Source: Pseudogracilibacillus sp.
Lineage (GTDB): Bacteria > Bacillota > Bacilli > Bacillales > Amphibacillaceae
Assembly: GCA_026169815.1 (NCBI GenBank)
Contig: JAPFDT010000053.1
Span: 62,001-126,000 of the forward strand
Reading direction: 5' to 3'
Length of the DNA stretch: 64,000 nt
How positions within the stretch are numbered: position 1 is the first letter of the stretch; the number at the start of each line of letters is the position of its first letter. The notes under the pieces were generated by a model. The model was not told the origin of the DNA and ran no database searches. It saw only the letters and a list, made by a program, of their open reading frames with translations. Below, in pieces: positions 57,877-64,000 of the stretch. A program made the position numbers and the translations under genes.

Positions 57877-58665
57877 TTGTTAAAAGCAATTATGTTTGAT
57901 TTAGACGATACGTTATTATGGGATCATAAAAGTGTTAGTGAAGCATTTAAAACAACGTGTAAAACAGTGGAAGATTCGCACAATATTGACGCATCTGTGT
58001 TAGAAGAACGTGTGCGTTATCATGCAGAGCAAATTTATCCAACATTAGATACATATAGTTTTACGAGTAATATTGGAATCGGTACATTCGAAGGAATGTG
58101 GGGCGAGTTTAAGGATGAAGGAGAAAATTTCAAACTATTGCGTGAAACGGTACCAGGTTTTCGTAAACGAGCTTGGTTTGAAGCGTTAAAAGATGTGGAA
58201 ATTGAAGATGAAACATTAGCTGAAGAGTTAGCAGTTATGTTTCCAGAAGAGCGCAAACGACACATTTATTTATATGAAGAAACATTAGACGTACTTAATG
58301 CATTAAAAGATGATTATAAATTACTGATGTTAACGAATGGATCACCAGATTTACAACATATGAAACTATCGTATTCTCCAGAATTAGCACCATACTTTGA
58401 CCATATTGTCATCTCAGGTGCATTCGGACAAGGTAAACCGAGTGTCGATATTTTCAATTATGCTTTAAGTTTATTAGAGTTAGAAAAAGGCGAAATAATC
58501 ATGATAGGAGATAATCCGAATACAGATATTCTCGGCGCATCTCGTGTTGGTATTGATTCTGTTTGGATTAATCATCATGACCGTGAGTTAACAGATGTGA
58601 CACCTACTTATGAAGTGAGTAGATTAAAAGAAATTCTTAAAATTATAGAATCATATAAAAAATAA
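57877..58665 (+). CDS. HAD family hydrolase (YfnB/YjjG-like)
   Basis: A 262-residue haloacid-dehalogenase-type phosphatase. Motif I IMFDLDDTLLWD (residues 5-16), motif II MLTNGSPD, motif III lysine in GQGKPSVDIF, motif IV IMIGDNPNTDILGA. A helical cap (about 20-120) is of the pyrimidine-nucleotidase or phosphoglycolate type, so a small phosphorylated metabolite is the likely substrate. Start TTG 57877 has only a weak ribosome binding site, but a later ATG (57892) would cut into motif I. Followed by a terminator. Confidence 0.88.
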   Translation: MLKAIMFDLDDTLLWDHKSVSEAFKTTCKTVEDSHNIDASVLEERVRYHAEQIYPTLDTYSFTSNIGIGTFEGMWGEFKDEGENFKLLRETVPGFRKRAWFEALKDVEIEDETLAEELAVMFPEERKRHIYLYEETLDVLNALKDDYKLLMLTNGSPDLQHMKLSYSPELAPYFDHIVISGAFGQGKPSVDIFNYALSLLELEKGEIIMIGDNPNTDILGASRVGIDSVWINHHDRELTDVTPTYEVSRLKEILKIIESYKK

Positions 58666-58671
58666 GCTAGG

Positions 58672-58706
58672 AAAAAGATAAAATCTATTATGATTTTATC
58701 TTTTTT
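58672..58706 (+). terminator. Terminator of the HAD gene
   Basis: AAAAAGATAAAATC and GATTTTATCTTTTT are perfect 14-bp arms. Confidence 0.9.
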
Positions 58707-58730
58707 CATGTGAAAGGAAAGAATGGGGCG

Positions 58731-58758
58731 TTGACACCGCATAGAGCGCGTCTATACT
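58731..58758 (+). promoter_or_regulatory. Consensus SigmaA promoter with no gene downstream
   Basis: TTGACA (58731-58736) and TATACT (58753-58758) are separated by 16 bases. The predicted transcript would start near 58765 and run straight through the 120-bp palindromic element, with no plus-strand reading frame. The spacer is unusually GC-rich. Confidence 0.7.
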
Positions 58759-58772
58759 AAATTAGATTAAAA

Positions 58773-58892
58773 GAGGTTGGGACAAAATCATATTTTCTGT
58801 ATATGAAAATCTAGAATTGAAATAAAGTATATTTCCGAAACGATTATTAATCAATCCATATTCATATATGAAAACAGTTTTGTCCCAGCCTC
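58773..58892. repeat. Palindromic GAGGTTGGGACAAAA element, copy B (uninterrupted)
   Basis: The ends GAGGTTGGGACAAAA and TTTTGTCCCAGCCTC form an inverted repeat; TATATGAAAA/TTTTCATATA-type stems lie inside. Reverse-complemented it equals copy A at 4095-4315 without the 100-bp insertion. It separates the convergent HAD and luciferase-like genes and probably ends both transcripts. On the plus strand it follows a consensus promoter. Confidence 0.88.
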
Positions 58893-58900
58893 TTCAATTT

Positions 58901-59848
58901 TTATTTCAATGCAGGGAAGTGCGGTACAACTTCTTCGGATAGTTCTTGAATAATTTCTTCTGCAGGTCGTTGTGCATCTTTGTTGTTAAATAAAACATGA
59001 TTCACACCGATTTTTTGTAATTTGTGTAAATAATCGATTAAAAATTTATGCCCAGTTCTAAACCCTAAATGGATAGGTGTTGGCCCTTCATTTGGGTTTT
59101 CAGACAAATCAATATGAAGTGATTGTGAAAAAGGTTTAAATTCCTCAGTTAATGCACGAAAATCTGCAATCACTCTTCTTTGTTGCGCAGGATTACGCGG
59201 ATAACTCATCCAACCATCACCATGTTCAGCAATCCATCCAAGTGTTTGACCAGAAAATCCTGTCACCAATACAGGAATATTACCTCTTGTTGGTTTTGGT
59301 AAAATATCTGTAACACCTGTTAATTTCACACGTTCAGTATTTACAATAGGGAAAGACGTAGACCATGTATCACGCATTACTTGGAGCGCTTCTTGATAGA
59401 ATTCTGAGCGTTGGTTTCGATCGACACCAAATGCGTCAAATTCTATAGGTCTATCACCAGTTGCCAACCCGAACAGAAGTCGGTCGTCTGAAATTTTGTC
59501 TAAAGATGCAGCAGATTTTGCTAAATTTAATGGATGTTGAAAAGATGTAATCGCACTTGCTGTTCCTAGTGCAATATTTTTCGTATGTGCTGCAATATGA
59601 CTTAGGAAAATCCACGGGTCATACATTTGTCCAACATCACCAAAATGTGGATCATTTAATGGAACGTCACGAACAAATAAAGCAGCAAAATCTCCGTCTT
59701 CAGCAAGTTTCCCTAATTTAATTTGTTCCTCTAAATGCATCTCAGGCACGTTGCCAGCATATGTTTCTAGCGGGTAAACGAGTCCTAACGTTAATTTTCC
59801 TTCTTCAAATGTTCTAGAAAATCCCTTATGTTGATTAAACTGACTCAT
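58901..59848 (-). CDS. Luciferase-like (LLM class) flavin-dependent oxidoreductase
   Basis: A 315-residue TIM-barrel monooxygenase of the bacterial luciferase family, using reduced FMN. Typical stretches: GKLAEDGDFAALFVRDVPL, the motif ALGTASAITSFQHPLNLAKS (about 96-115), RLLFGLATGDRP and GHGDGW-like EHGDGWMSYPR. Substrate unknown. ATG 59848 is preceded by AAAGGAGAT. It is divergent from a MarR-family gene with a large palindrome between, so MarR may control it. Confidence 0.87.
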   Translation of the reverse strand: MSQFNQHKGFSRTFEEGKLTLGLVYPLETYAGNVPEMHLEEQIKLGKLAEDGDFAALFVRDVPLNDPHFGDVGQMYDPWIFLSHIAAHTKNIALGTASAITSFQHPLNLAKSAASLDKISDDRLLFGLATGDRPIEFDAFGVDRNQRSEFYQEALQVMRDTWSTSFPIVNTERVKLTGVTDILPKPTRGNIPVLVTGFSGQTLGWIAEHGDGWMSYPRNPAQQRRVIADFRALTEEFKPFSQSLHIDLSENPNEGPTPIHLGFRTGHKFLIDYLHKLQKIGVNHVLFNNKDAQRPAEEIIQELSEEVVPHFPALK

Positions 59849-59884
59849 TATATTTATCTCCTTTTATAAAACAATAGTAAGGTT

Positions 59885-59915
59885 TTACATATTCCAATAT
59901 ATCGATATGTTGTAA
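59885..59915. promoter_or_regulatory. Imperfect palindrome, candidate MarR operator
   Basis: TTACATAT (59885-59892) mirrors ATATGT-GTAA (59905-59915, with one extra T) around CAATATAT. It lies 37 bases before the luciferase-like gene on its own strand and 190 bases before marR. MarR proteins bind such AT-rich palindromes. Confidence 0.4.
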
Positions 59916-60040
59916 GGAATGAAAGTAGATTGCTCAGCCTTCTTAGTAATATATATGAATAATGGTGTTTATTGGAGGATAGTTACATAGTGAATTTAAA
60001 TAAAAATCTATTTGTAATTGAGTGATAAGCTTTTTTATTG

Positions 60041-60069
60041 TTGTAGGGTAAATAAATCGACGTTATAAT
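60041..60069 (+). promoter_or_regulatory. Putative promoter of marR
   Basis: TTGTAG (60041-60046), 17-base spacer, TATAAT (60064-60069), 36 bases before the marR start. Confidence 0.6.
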
Positions 60070-60104
60070 AGAAGGGATGTACAACTAAATGGAGGGAATA
60101 AAAT

Positions 60105-60569
60105 ATGGACAAACAAGAACAACTTATGATAAATTTCAGAGATTTGTTTAATAAGATGGCTTGGCTCAATAATGATACGATGAAAGAGAGTTTAAAAGGA
60201 TTTACCCCTTCCGAAGTCCATTGCATCGAATCCATAGAGAAAAATGTTGATTCCAATGTAAGAAAGTTAGCAGAATCACTTTATATGACTAGAGGTGCGA
60301 TCAGTAAGCTAACGAAAAGATTAATTAATAAAGGCTTAATTGAAAGTTATCAAAAACTAGACAACAAAAAGGAAATTTATTTCAGACTCACTGAGCAAGG
60401 AAGAAAAGTTTTTCATATTCATGAGAAAGTTCATAAATCTTTTAATGAACGCGATCAAATTATATTTGAACAGTTGTCAGAAGAACAATTTAACGGGATG
60501 CTTGCTTTCCTAGAAAACTATAGTAAGCACTTGGATGATGAAATAAAAAGACAAGGTATTTACAATTAA
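60105..60569 (+). CDS. MarR family transcriptional regulator
   Basis: A 154-residue winged helix-turn-helix protein. The recognition region is VRKLAESLYMTRGAISKLTK (about 57-76), followed by LINKGLIESYQKLDNKKEIY, the wing. No cysteine, so it is likely to sense a ligand rather than oxidants. ATG 60105 has ATGGAGGG upstream. The drug-efflux-type transporter that follows (after a terminator) and the divergent luciferase-like gene are likely targets. Confidence 0.9.
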   Translation: MDKQEQLMINFRDLFNKMAWLNNDTMKESLKGFTPSEVHCIESIEKNVDSNVRKLAESLYMTRGAISKLTKRLINKGLIESYQKLDNKKEIYFRLTEQGRKVFHIHEKVHKSFNERDQIIFEQLSEEQFNGMLAFLENYSKHLDDEIKRQGIYN

Positions 60570-60583
60570 TTAAAGTAAAACAT

Positions 60584-60628
60584 AGAGAAGTAGTCCATTC
60601 CAGCAGATTTGGACTACTTCTCTTTTTG
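60584..60628 (+). terminator. Terminator between marR and the MFS gene
   Basis: AGAGAAGTAGTCCA and TGGACTACTTCTCT are perfect 14-bp arms followed by TTTTT. The MFS gene 57 bases on must have its own promoter or depend on read-through; TTGACA at 60629 (TTGACAAGG) may be a -35. Confidence 0.92.
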
Positions 60629-60684
60629 TTGACAAGGAAACAATGAGTTGTTAAGGTTTTGTTGAACAAGAAACAAAAAAGAAG

Positions 60685-62103
60685 GTGAATGAAATTAATT
60701 CAGAGAAAACAAAAGAAGAACCATTACCAAAAGACATACTCGCTGCTGCTTGGGCGATTGCACTAGGAGCAATTGCGCCAATGCTTGATTCTACGATGGT
60801 AAATATCGCTATAGATACTTTAATTTATGAATTTAATACGACATTGGATATTATTCAATGGTCAATTACAGGTTATGTGTTAGCTCTAGCAATGGCAGTG
60901 CCAGTATCCGGCTGGCTTATGAATAAATATAATGGAAAGAAAATTTACATTGGTTCAATTATCTCCTTTGGTGTTATCTCGATTTTTATTGGAATTAGTT
61001 GGAATGTATCATTATTTATCCTTTTCCGGTTAGTACAAGGATTTAGCGCTGGAATTATTACAACGTTGATGATGACACTTTTAGTTAAAACGGCAGGGCA
61101 AAATAAAATTGGAAGGGTAATGGCAATCGTTAGTACACCGATGATTCTTGGACCGATTTTCGGACCAGTTGTAGGGGGATTTATTGTACAAAGTGCTTCA
61201 TGGCAGTGGATTTTTTACATTAATATATTTATTGTAATTGTGGCTGTACCATTAATGATCAAATATATTCCAAATTTTGAACCATTTGATAAAGAAAGTA
61301 AACTCGACTTTTTCGGTATAATTGTATTAGCTTTAATGAATGTCGTATTAATTGTTAGTATTACAGAGGCAGCTGAATATGCTTCATTTAATAATAAATC
61401 TACAATTTTGTGGATGTGTAGCGGCTTTATTTTAGCTATCACTTATCTTGTACATAATAGAGTTAGAAAAAATCAAACAGTGCTTCCAATTAATTTGTTT
61501 AAGCATAGAACTTTTCTAGCAGCAAGTAGTGGTTTGTTTTTAGCGAATATTGCTATAATGGGACCAATGTTAATTCTGCCATTATTTTTTATAAATATTC
61601 ATTATATGTCACCAATACAAGCTTCACTTGCTTTAATACCACAAGGAATTGGCATGCTTATTACTCGACCTTTAATTGGTAAAATAATTGATAGAATTGG
61701 AGCCAAATTCGTTGTCATTGTTAGTTTAGTTATTTCACTTATTGGATCAGTTCCATTTATTTTTATAACAGAAGAGACAAGTATAACGTGGATTTCTACC
61801 ATTTTATTTATTCGTGGTAGTGGAGTTGGTGGGATTATGCTCCCATTGATGAGTGATGCATATACAGGATTAGAAGATAAACAACTTCCTCAAGCTGGTG
61901 TAGGGATTAATATGATTGAAAATGTAGGATCAAGTTTTGGTACTGCTATTATCGCAACAGTCGTCTCAACCGTTATGCAAGGTTTGGGACCAACGATAAC
62001 GAATGAATTAAGAGGATATCAAGCCGGATTTTTAATATCTGTTGTTGTTCTTTTATTGATTTTTATTCCGAATTTATTCCTTACACATAAAAGAAATGCT
62101 TAA
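60685..62103 (+). CDS. MFS drug-efflux transporter, DHA2 type (EmrB/QacA-like)
   Basis: A 472-residue antiporter with about 14 membrane helices beginning at about residue 20. Family motifs: LDSTMVNIAIDTL in helix 1 (motif D1), GYVLALAMAVPVSGWLMNKYNG (split; motif A at the end) and GPIFGPVVGGFIVQ in helix 5 (motif C). Start GTG 60685 has only a weak AAGAAG site; an in-frame stop at 60652 limits upstream extension. Probable job: export of a toxic compound sensed by the neighbouring MarR. Substrate unknown. Confidence 0.88.
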   Translation: MNEINSEKTKEEPLPKDILAAAWAIALGAIAPMLDSTMVNIAIDTLIYEFNTTLDIIQWSITGYVLALAMAVPVSGWLMNKYNGKKIYIGSIISFGVISIFIGISWNVSLFILFRLVQGFSAGIITTLMMTLLVKTAGQNKIGRVMAIVSTPMILGPIFGPVVGGFIVQSASWQWIFYINIFIVIVAVPLMIKYIPNFEPFDKESKLDFFGIIVLALMNVVLIVSITEAAEYASFNNKSTILWMCSGFILAITYLVHNRVRKNQTVLPINLFKHRTFLAASSGLFLANIAIMGPMLILPLFFINIHYMSPIQASLALIPQGIGMLITRPLIGKIIDRIGAKFVVIVSLVISLIGSVPFIFITEETSITWISTILFIRGSGVGGIMLPLMSDAYTGLEDKQLPQAGVGINMIENVGSSFGTAIIATVVSTVMQGLGPTITNELRGYQAGFLISVVVLLLIFIPNLFLTHKRNA

Positions 62104-62132
62104 TAAGAGAGAGTGCGTAGAAGTAATATTTT

Positions 62133-62180
62133 AATAAATAATCACTCAAAATATTATGTTCTTGAGTGATTATTTATTTT
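62133..62180. terminator. Bidirectional terminator between MFS and aroK genes
   Basis: AATAAATAATCACTCAA (62133-62149) and TTGAGTGATTATTTATT (62162-62178) are perfect 17-bp arms serving convergent genes. Confidence 0.92.
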
Positions 62181-62185
62181 AAAAA

Positions 62186-62734
62186 CTAATCATATATTTC
62201 CCACGCTAATTTAATTGAATCAATAATATAATCTGCTACTTCTTCAGCATCAAAATCATCGGTAATAAAAGCGGAATTGTGTTCTTCGTATGTTTTCTTT
62301 CTTTCGTGAAAAAGCTCTTCAATGTCTTCCATACTTTTATTTTGCAAAACTGGTCTACTATCAACAAGCATATGCAATCTTTCTTTCCATGAGTCCCAAC
62401 TAATATCTAAATAAAATACGATACTATGTTCTAAACAAGCTTCACGAATCTCATCTTGCATAAATGCTCCGCCACCTAATGAAATGACTTTTAATGGTTG
62501 CTGACTATAATGTAGGACATATTCTTTTTCTTTTTCACGGAATTTCGTTTCACCAATTAATTTAAAAATATCTGTTGTTGGCATATCGAATTCTTTCTCA
62601 ATTTCAGCGTCAATATCGATGAAATCACGGTATAATTTTTTAGCGACAATTTGTGCGACAGTTGTCTTTCCTACACCCATGAAGCCGATAAAAACTAAAC
62701 TTTTTTCTTTAACTGACGTACGATCCACTTGCAT
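62186..62734 (-). CDS. aroK: Shikimate kinase
   Basis: Phosphorylates shikimate in aromatic amino-acid synthesis. Walker A GFMGVGKTTVAQ (about 17-28), the shikimate-binding DIDAEIEKEF (about 41-50), and SLGGGAF (about 85) are intact. Length 182. ATG 62734 is preceded by AAAGGAGAT; the frame extends 11 codons upstream without a ribosome binding site. Not next to other aro genes here, but next to a FAD oxidoreductase gene 72 bases upstream on the same strand. Confidence 0.9.
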   Translation of the reverse strand: MQVDRTSVKEKSLVFIGFMGVGKTTVAQIVAKKLYRDFIDIDAEIEKEFDMPTTDIFKLIGETKFREKEKEYVLHYSQQPLKVISLGGGAFMQDEIREACLEHSIVFYLDISWDSWKERLHMLVDSRPVLQNKSMEDIEELFHERKKTYEEHNSAFITDDFDAEEVADYIIDSIKLAWEIYD

Positions 62735-62806
62735 AGTTGTATCTCCTTTTATGACATAATAAATCAAGCGGGTGACATGGATTCACCCACTTTTTGGTGT
62801 GCGTTT

Positions 62807-64000
62807 TTATTTTATTAATTGCTCAAAAGATGCTGAAATAGTTGCACGTCCTTCATTAATTTCAGGATGGAATTGAATCGTTGCTTCATCTCGTGTTTGT
62901 TGGACATTTGTGATGGCTGCATCAACTTTTTCCGCAACTTCTGCATTATCTGTTAATGCTTTAACAATCGATAATCCGGCTACTTTACCTTGTTCGCGCG
63001 CTACTTTAGCACTTTCAATTCCGGTAATATTTCCAGCAACATATACGCCATCAATTGGAGTTTCCATTGCTTCATTATGAATCGGTACGTGTCCGCCGAG
63101 TGCTTCATTATATTCAAATGGACAGCCAACTACTGCAGCTAGTTCGCCTAATGGATATAAACCACCTGCAATGCATACAAAATCAACCTCAATCGTGCGT
63201 TCTGTATTACGAATAATATCTCCATCTGGTGTGACATCTACCATTGTAACCGATTCTACGCGATCTGTACCGTTTATTTCTTTAATTGCTTTTCGTAAAT
63301 GGATTGGCATATCCCACATTTTAATGCCATCTTTTGGATAAAAGTTTAATGCAATGTTACGAACGAATTCGAATGTCGCAAATTTACTACCAAATTGGAT
63401 GAACTTCGATGGGGCTAAATGAGCGATTCTCACTAAACGTTCCATCACTGCTCGTGGATTACTTTGATCTTCTGAAACGACGTTTGTTGCCGGAAGAGCC
63501 ATACTATGTAAATCAACACCAGCTAATTGTAATTCTCGTGCGATCGCAGCTGATAATACGTTTACGCCAACGACAATTCCTTTTTCACCGACGCTGACAC
63601 GATGAACATTCGTCATTACTTGGGCAGCACCAATTGACATGACACCTGGTAATGTCCAACCTGGAATTGGTGCAGCAGATTCTGCAGCACCAGTGGCAAT
63701 GAGTACTGTTTTCGCTGCAACATGTTCTGTATTTGTATGAACGACATAATGATTTTCCAAACGTTCTACATGATGTACAGATACGCCGAGTCGAATGTCA
63801 GTTTTAAGATTTTCAGCTTCTTCGATTAAAAGATTAGACTCTTTAATTCCGTTCCACCATTCCCCATTCGGTTCTTCATGTAATTGACCTAATAATCTAC
63901 CGCCAGCTTTTGGAAACTCATCGATAACGACGACAGATAAATCATATGTACGACATTGAATTGCGGCTGATAACCCAGCAGGTCCAGCTCCAATAATAAC
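62807..64000 (-). CDS. NAD(P)/FAD-dependent oxidoreductase (HcnB/sarcosine-oxidase-alpha-like), 5' end cut by window
   Basis: The minus-strand frame is open from the window edge (64000) to its stop at 62807, 397 residues visible, with only a few N-terminal residues missing. It opens with the FAD motif VIIGAGPAGLSAA; a second dinucleotide region includes VLIATGAAESAAPIPGW and the closing FAD motif is GVYVAGNITG (about residue 330). The internal Met at 63760 is not the start because the Rossmann fold lies before it. Family members oxidise small amines or amino acids (glycine, sarcosine, proline, opines), usually with partner subunits that would be outside the window. Confidence 0.85.
   Translation of the reverse strand, partial: VIIGAGPAGLSAAIQCRTYDLSVVVIDEFPKAGGRLLGQLHEEPNGEWWNGIKESNLLIEEAENLKTDIRLGVSVHHVERLENHYVVHTNTEHVAAKTVLIATGAAESAAPIPGWTLPGVMSIGAAQVMTNVHRVSVGEKGIVVGVNVLSAAIARELQLAGVDLHSMALPATNVVSEDQSNPRAVMERLVRIAHLAPSKFIQFGSKFATFEFVRNIALNFYPKDGIKMWDMPIHLRKAIKEINGTDRVESVTMVDVTPDGDIIRNTERTIEVDFVCIAGGLYPLGELAAVVGCPFEYNEALGGHVPIHNEAMETPIDGVYVAGNITGIESAKVAREQGKVAGLSIVKALTDNAEVAEKVDAAITNVQQTRDEATIQFHPEINEGRATISASFEQLIK

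Overview
The window is a stretch of chromosome from an AT-rich, motile, rod-shaped member of the Bacillaceae. The evidence is gene order and content. It carries the degS-degU-degV-comFA-comFC-flagellar-hpf-secA-prfB-cccB-ftsEX-ctpB-minJ-uvrBA block and the hprK-lgt-yvoD-ppaX-yvoF / trxB / rapZ-yvcK-whiA-crh / clpP block, in the order known from Bacillus subtilis. Crh, bacillithiol synthesis (bshB2), a CtsR site, a cre site and SigD-type promoters fit the same group. I cannot name the genus.

Layout: 1-2200 holds an AcoD-type aldehyde dehydrogenase with a near-perfect CcpA (cre) site and a DUF779 partner. 2270-3850 holds a P-loop protein and an IDEAL-domain protein. 4375-6417 (minus) is a lipoprotein class B penicillin-binding protein. 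6967-12845 holds yvyE, the DegS/DegU two-component pair, degV and late competence genes comFA-comFC (comFB is missing). 13413-21234 is the late flagellar block: flgM, flgN, the hook-filament junction proteins, fliW-csrA, and flaG-fliD-fliS-fliT. The flagellin gene hag, normally between csrA and flaG, is absent. 21422-33277 holds hpf, secA, prfB (with its programmed +1 frameshift), a lipoprotein cytochrome c, ftsEX with an M23 hydrolase, ctpB and minJ. 33417-38312 is uvrB-uvrA. 39255-52129 holds bacillithiol, HPr kinase, lipoprotein, thioredoxin reductase, RapZ/YvcK/WhiA/Crh and a D-threonine-aldolase-like/FAD-oxidase pair. 52335-64000 is more mixed: a methyltransferase, clpP, a LiaF-like protein, tRNA-Arg(CCG), an AI-2E-family transporter, Hsp20, a Sco copper chaperone, a HAD phosphatase, a luciferase-like oxidoreductase, MarR plus an MFS pump, shikimate kinase, and a FAD oxidoreductase cut by the window edge.

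How the genes work together: the window concentrates switches between motility and other lifestyles (DegSU, FlgM, FliW/CsrA), cell-wall growth and division (FtsEX and its hydrolase, MinJ, PBP, WhiA, YvcK, RapZ), carbon sensing (HprK, Crh, cre) and stress response (CtsR-ClpP, UvrAB, bacillithiol, TrxB, Hsp20).

The most unusual content is intergenic. A palindromic element starting GAGGYTGGGACAAAA occurs twice. One copy (4095-4315) is interrupted by a 100-bp insertion with 7-bp direct repeats; the other (58773-58892) serves as the empty site and lies just behind a consensus SigmaA promoter with no gene after it. The inserted 100-bp element belongs to a family with a constant core and locus-specific inverted arms, with further members at 38514-38629 and 38803-38996. 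A 5 x 52-bp tandem array (12951-13210), a 3 x 41-bp array (46092-46213) and a degenerate 20-bp repeat (53965-54020) occupy other intergenic regions. Three unlisted-size small genes (39, 51 and 40 codons) are also supported by ribosome binding sites.
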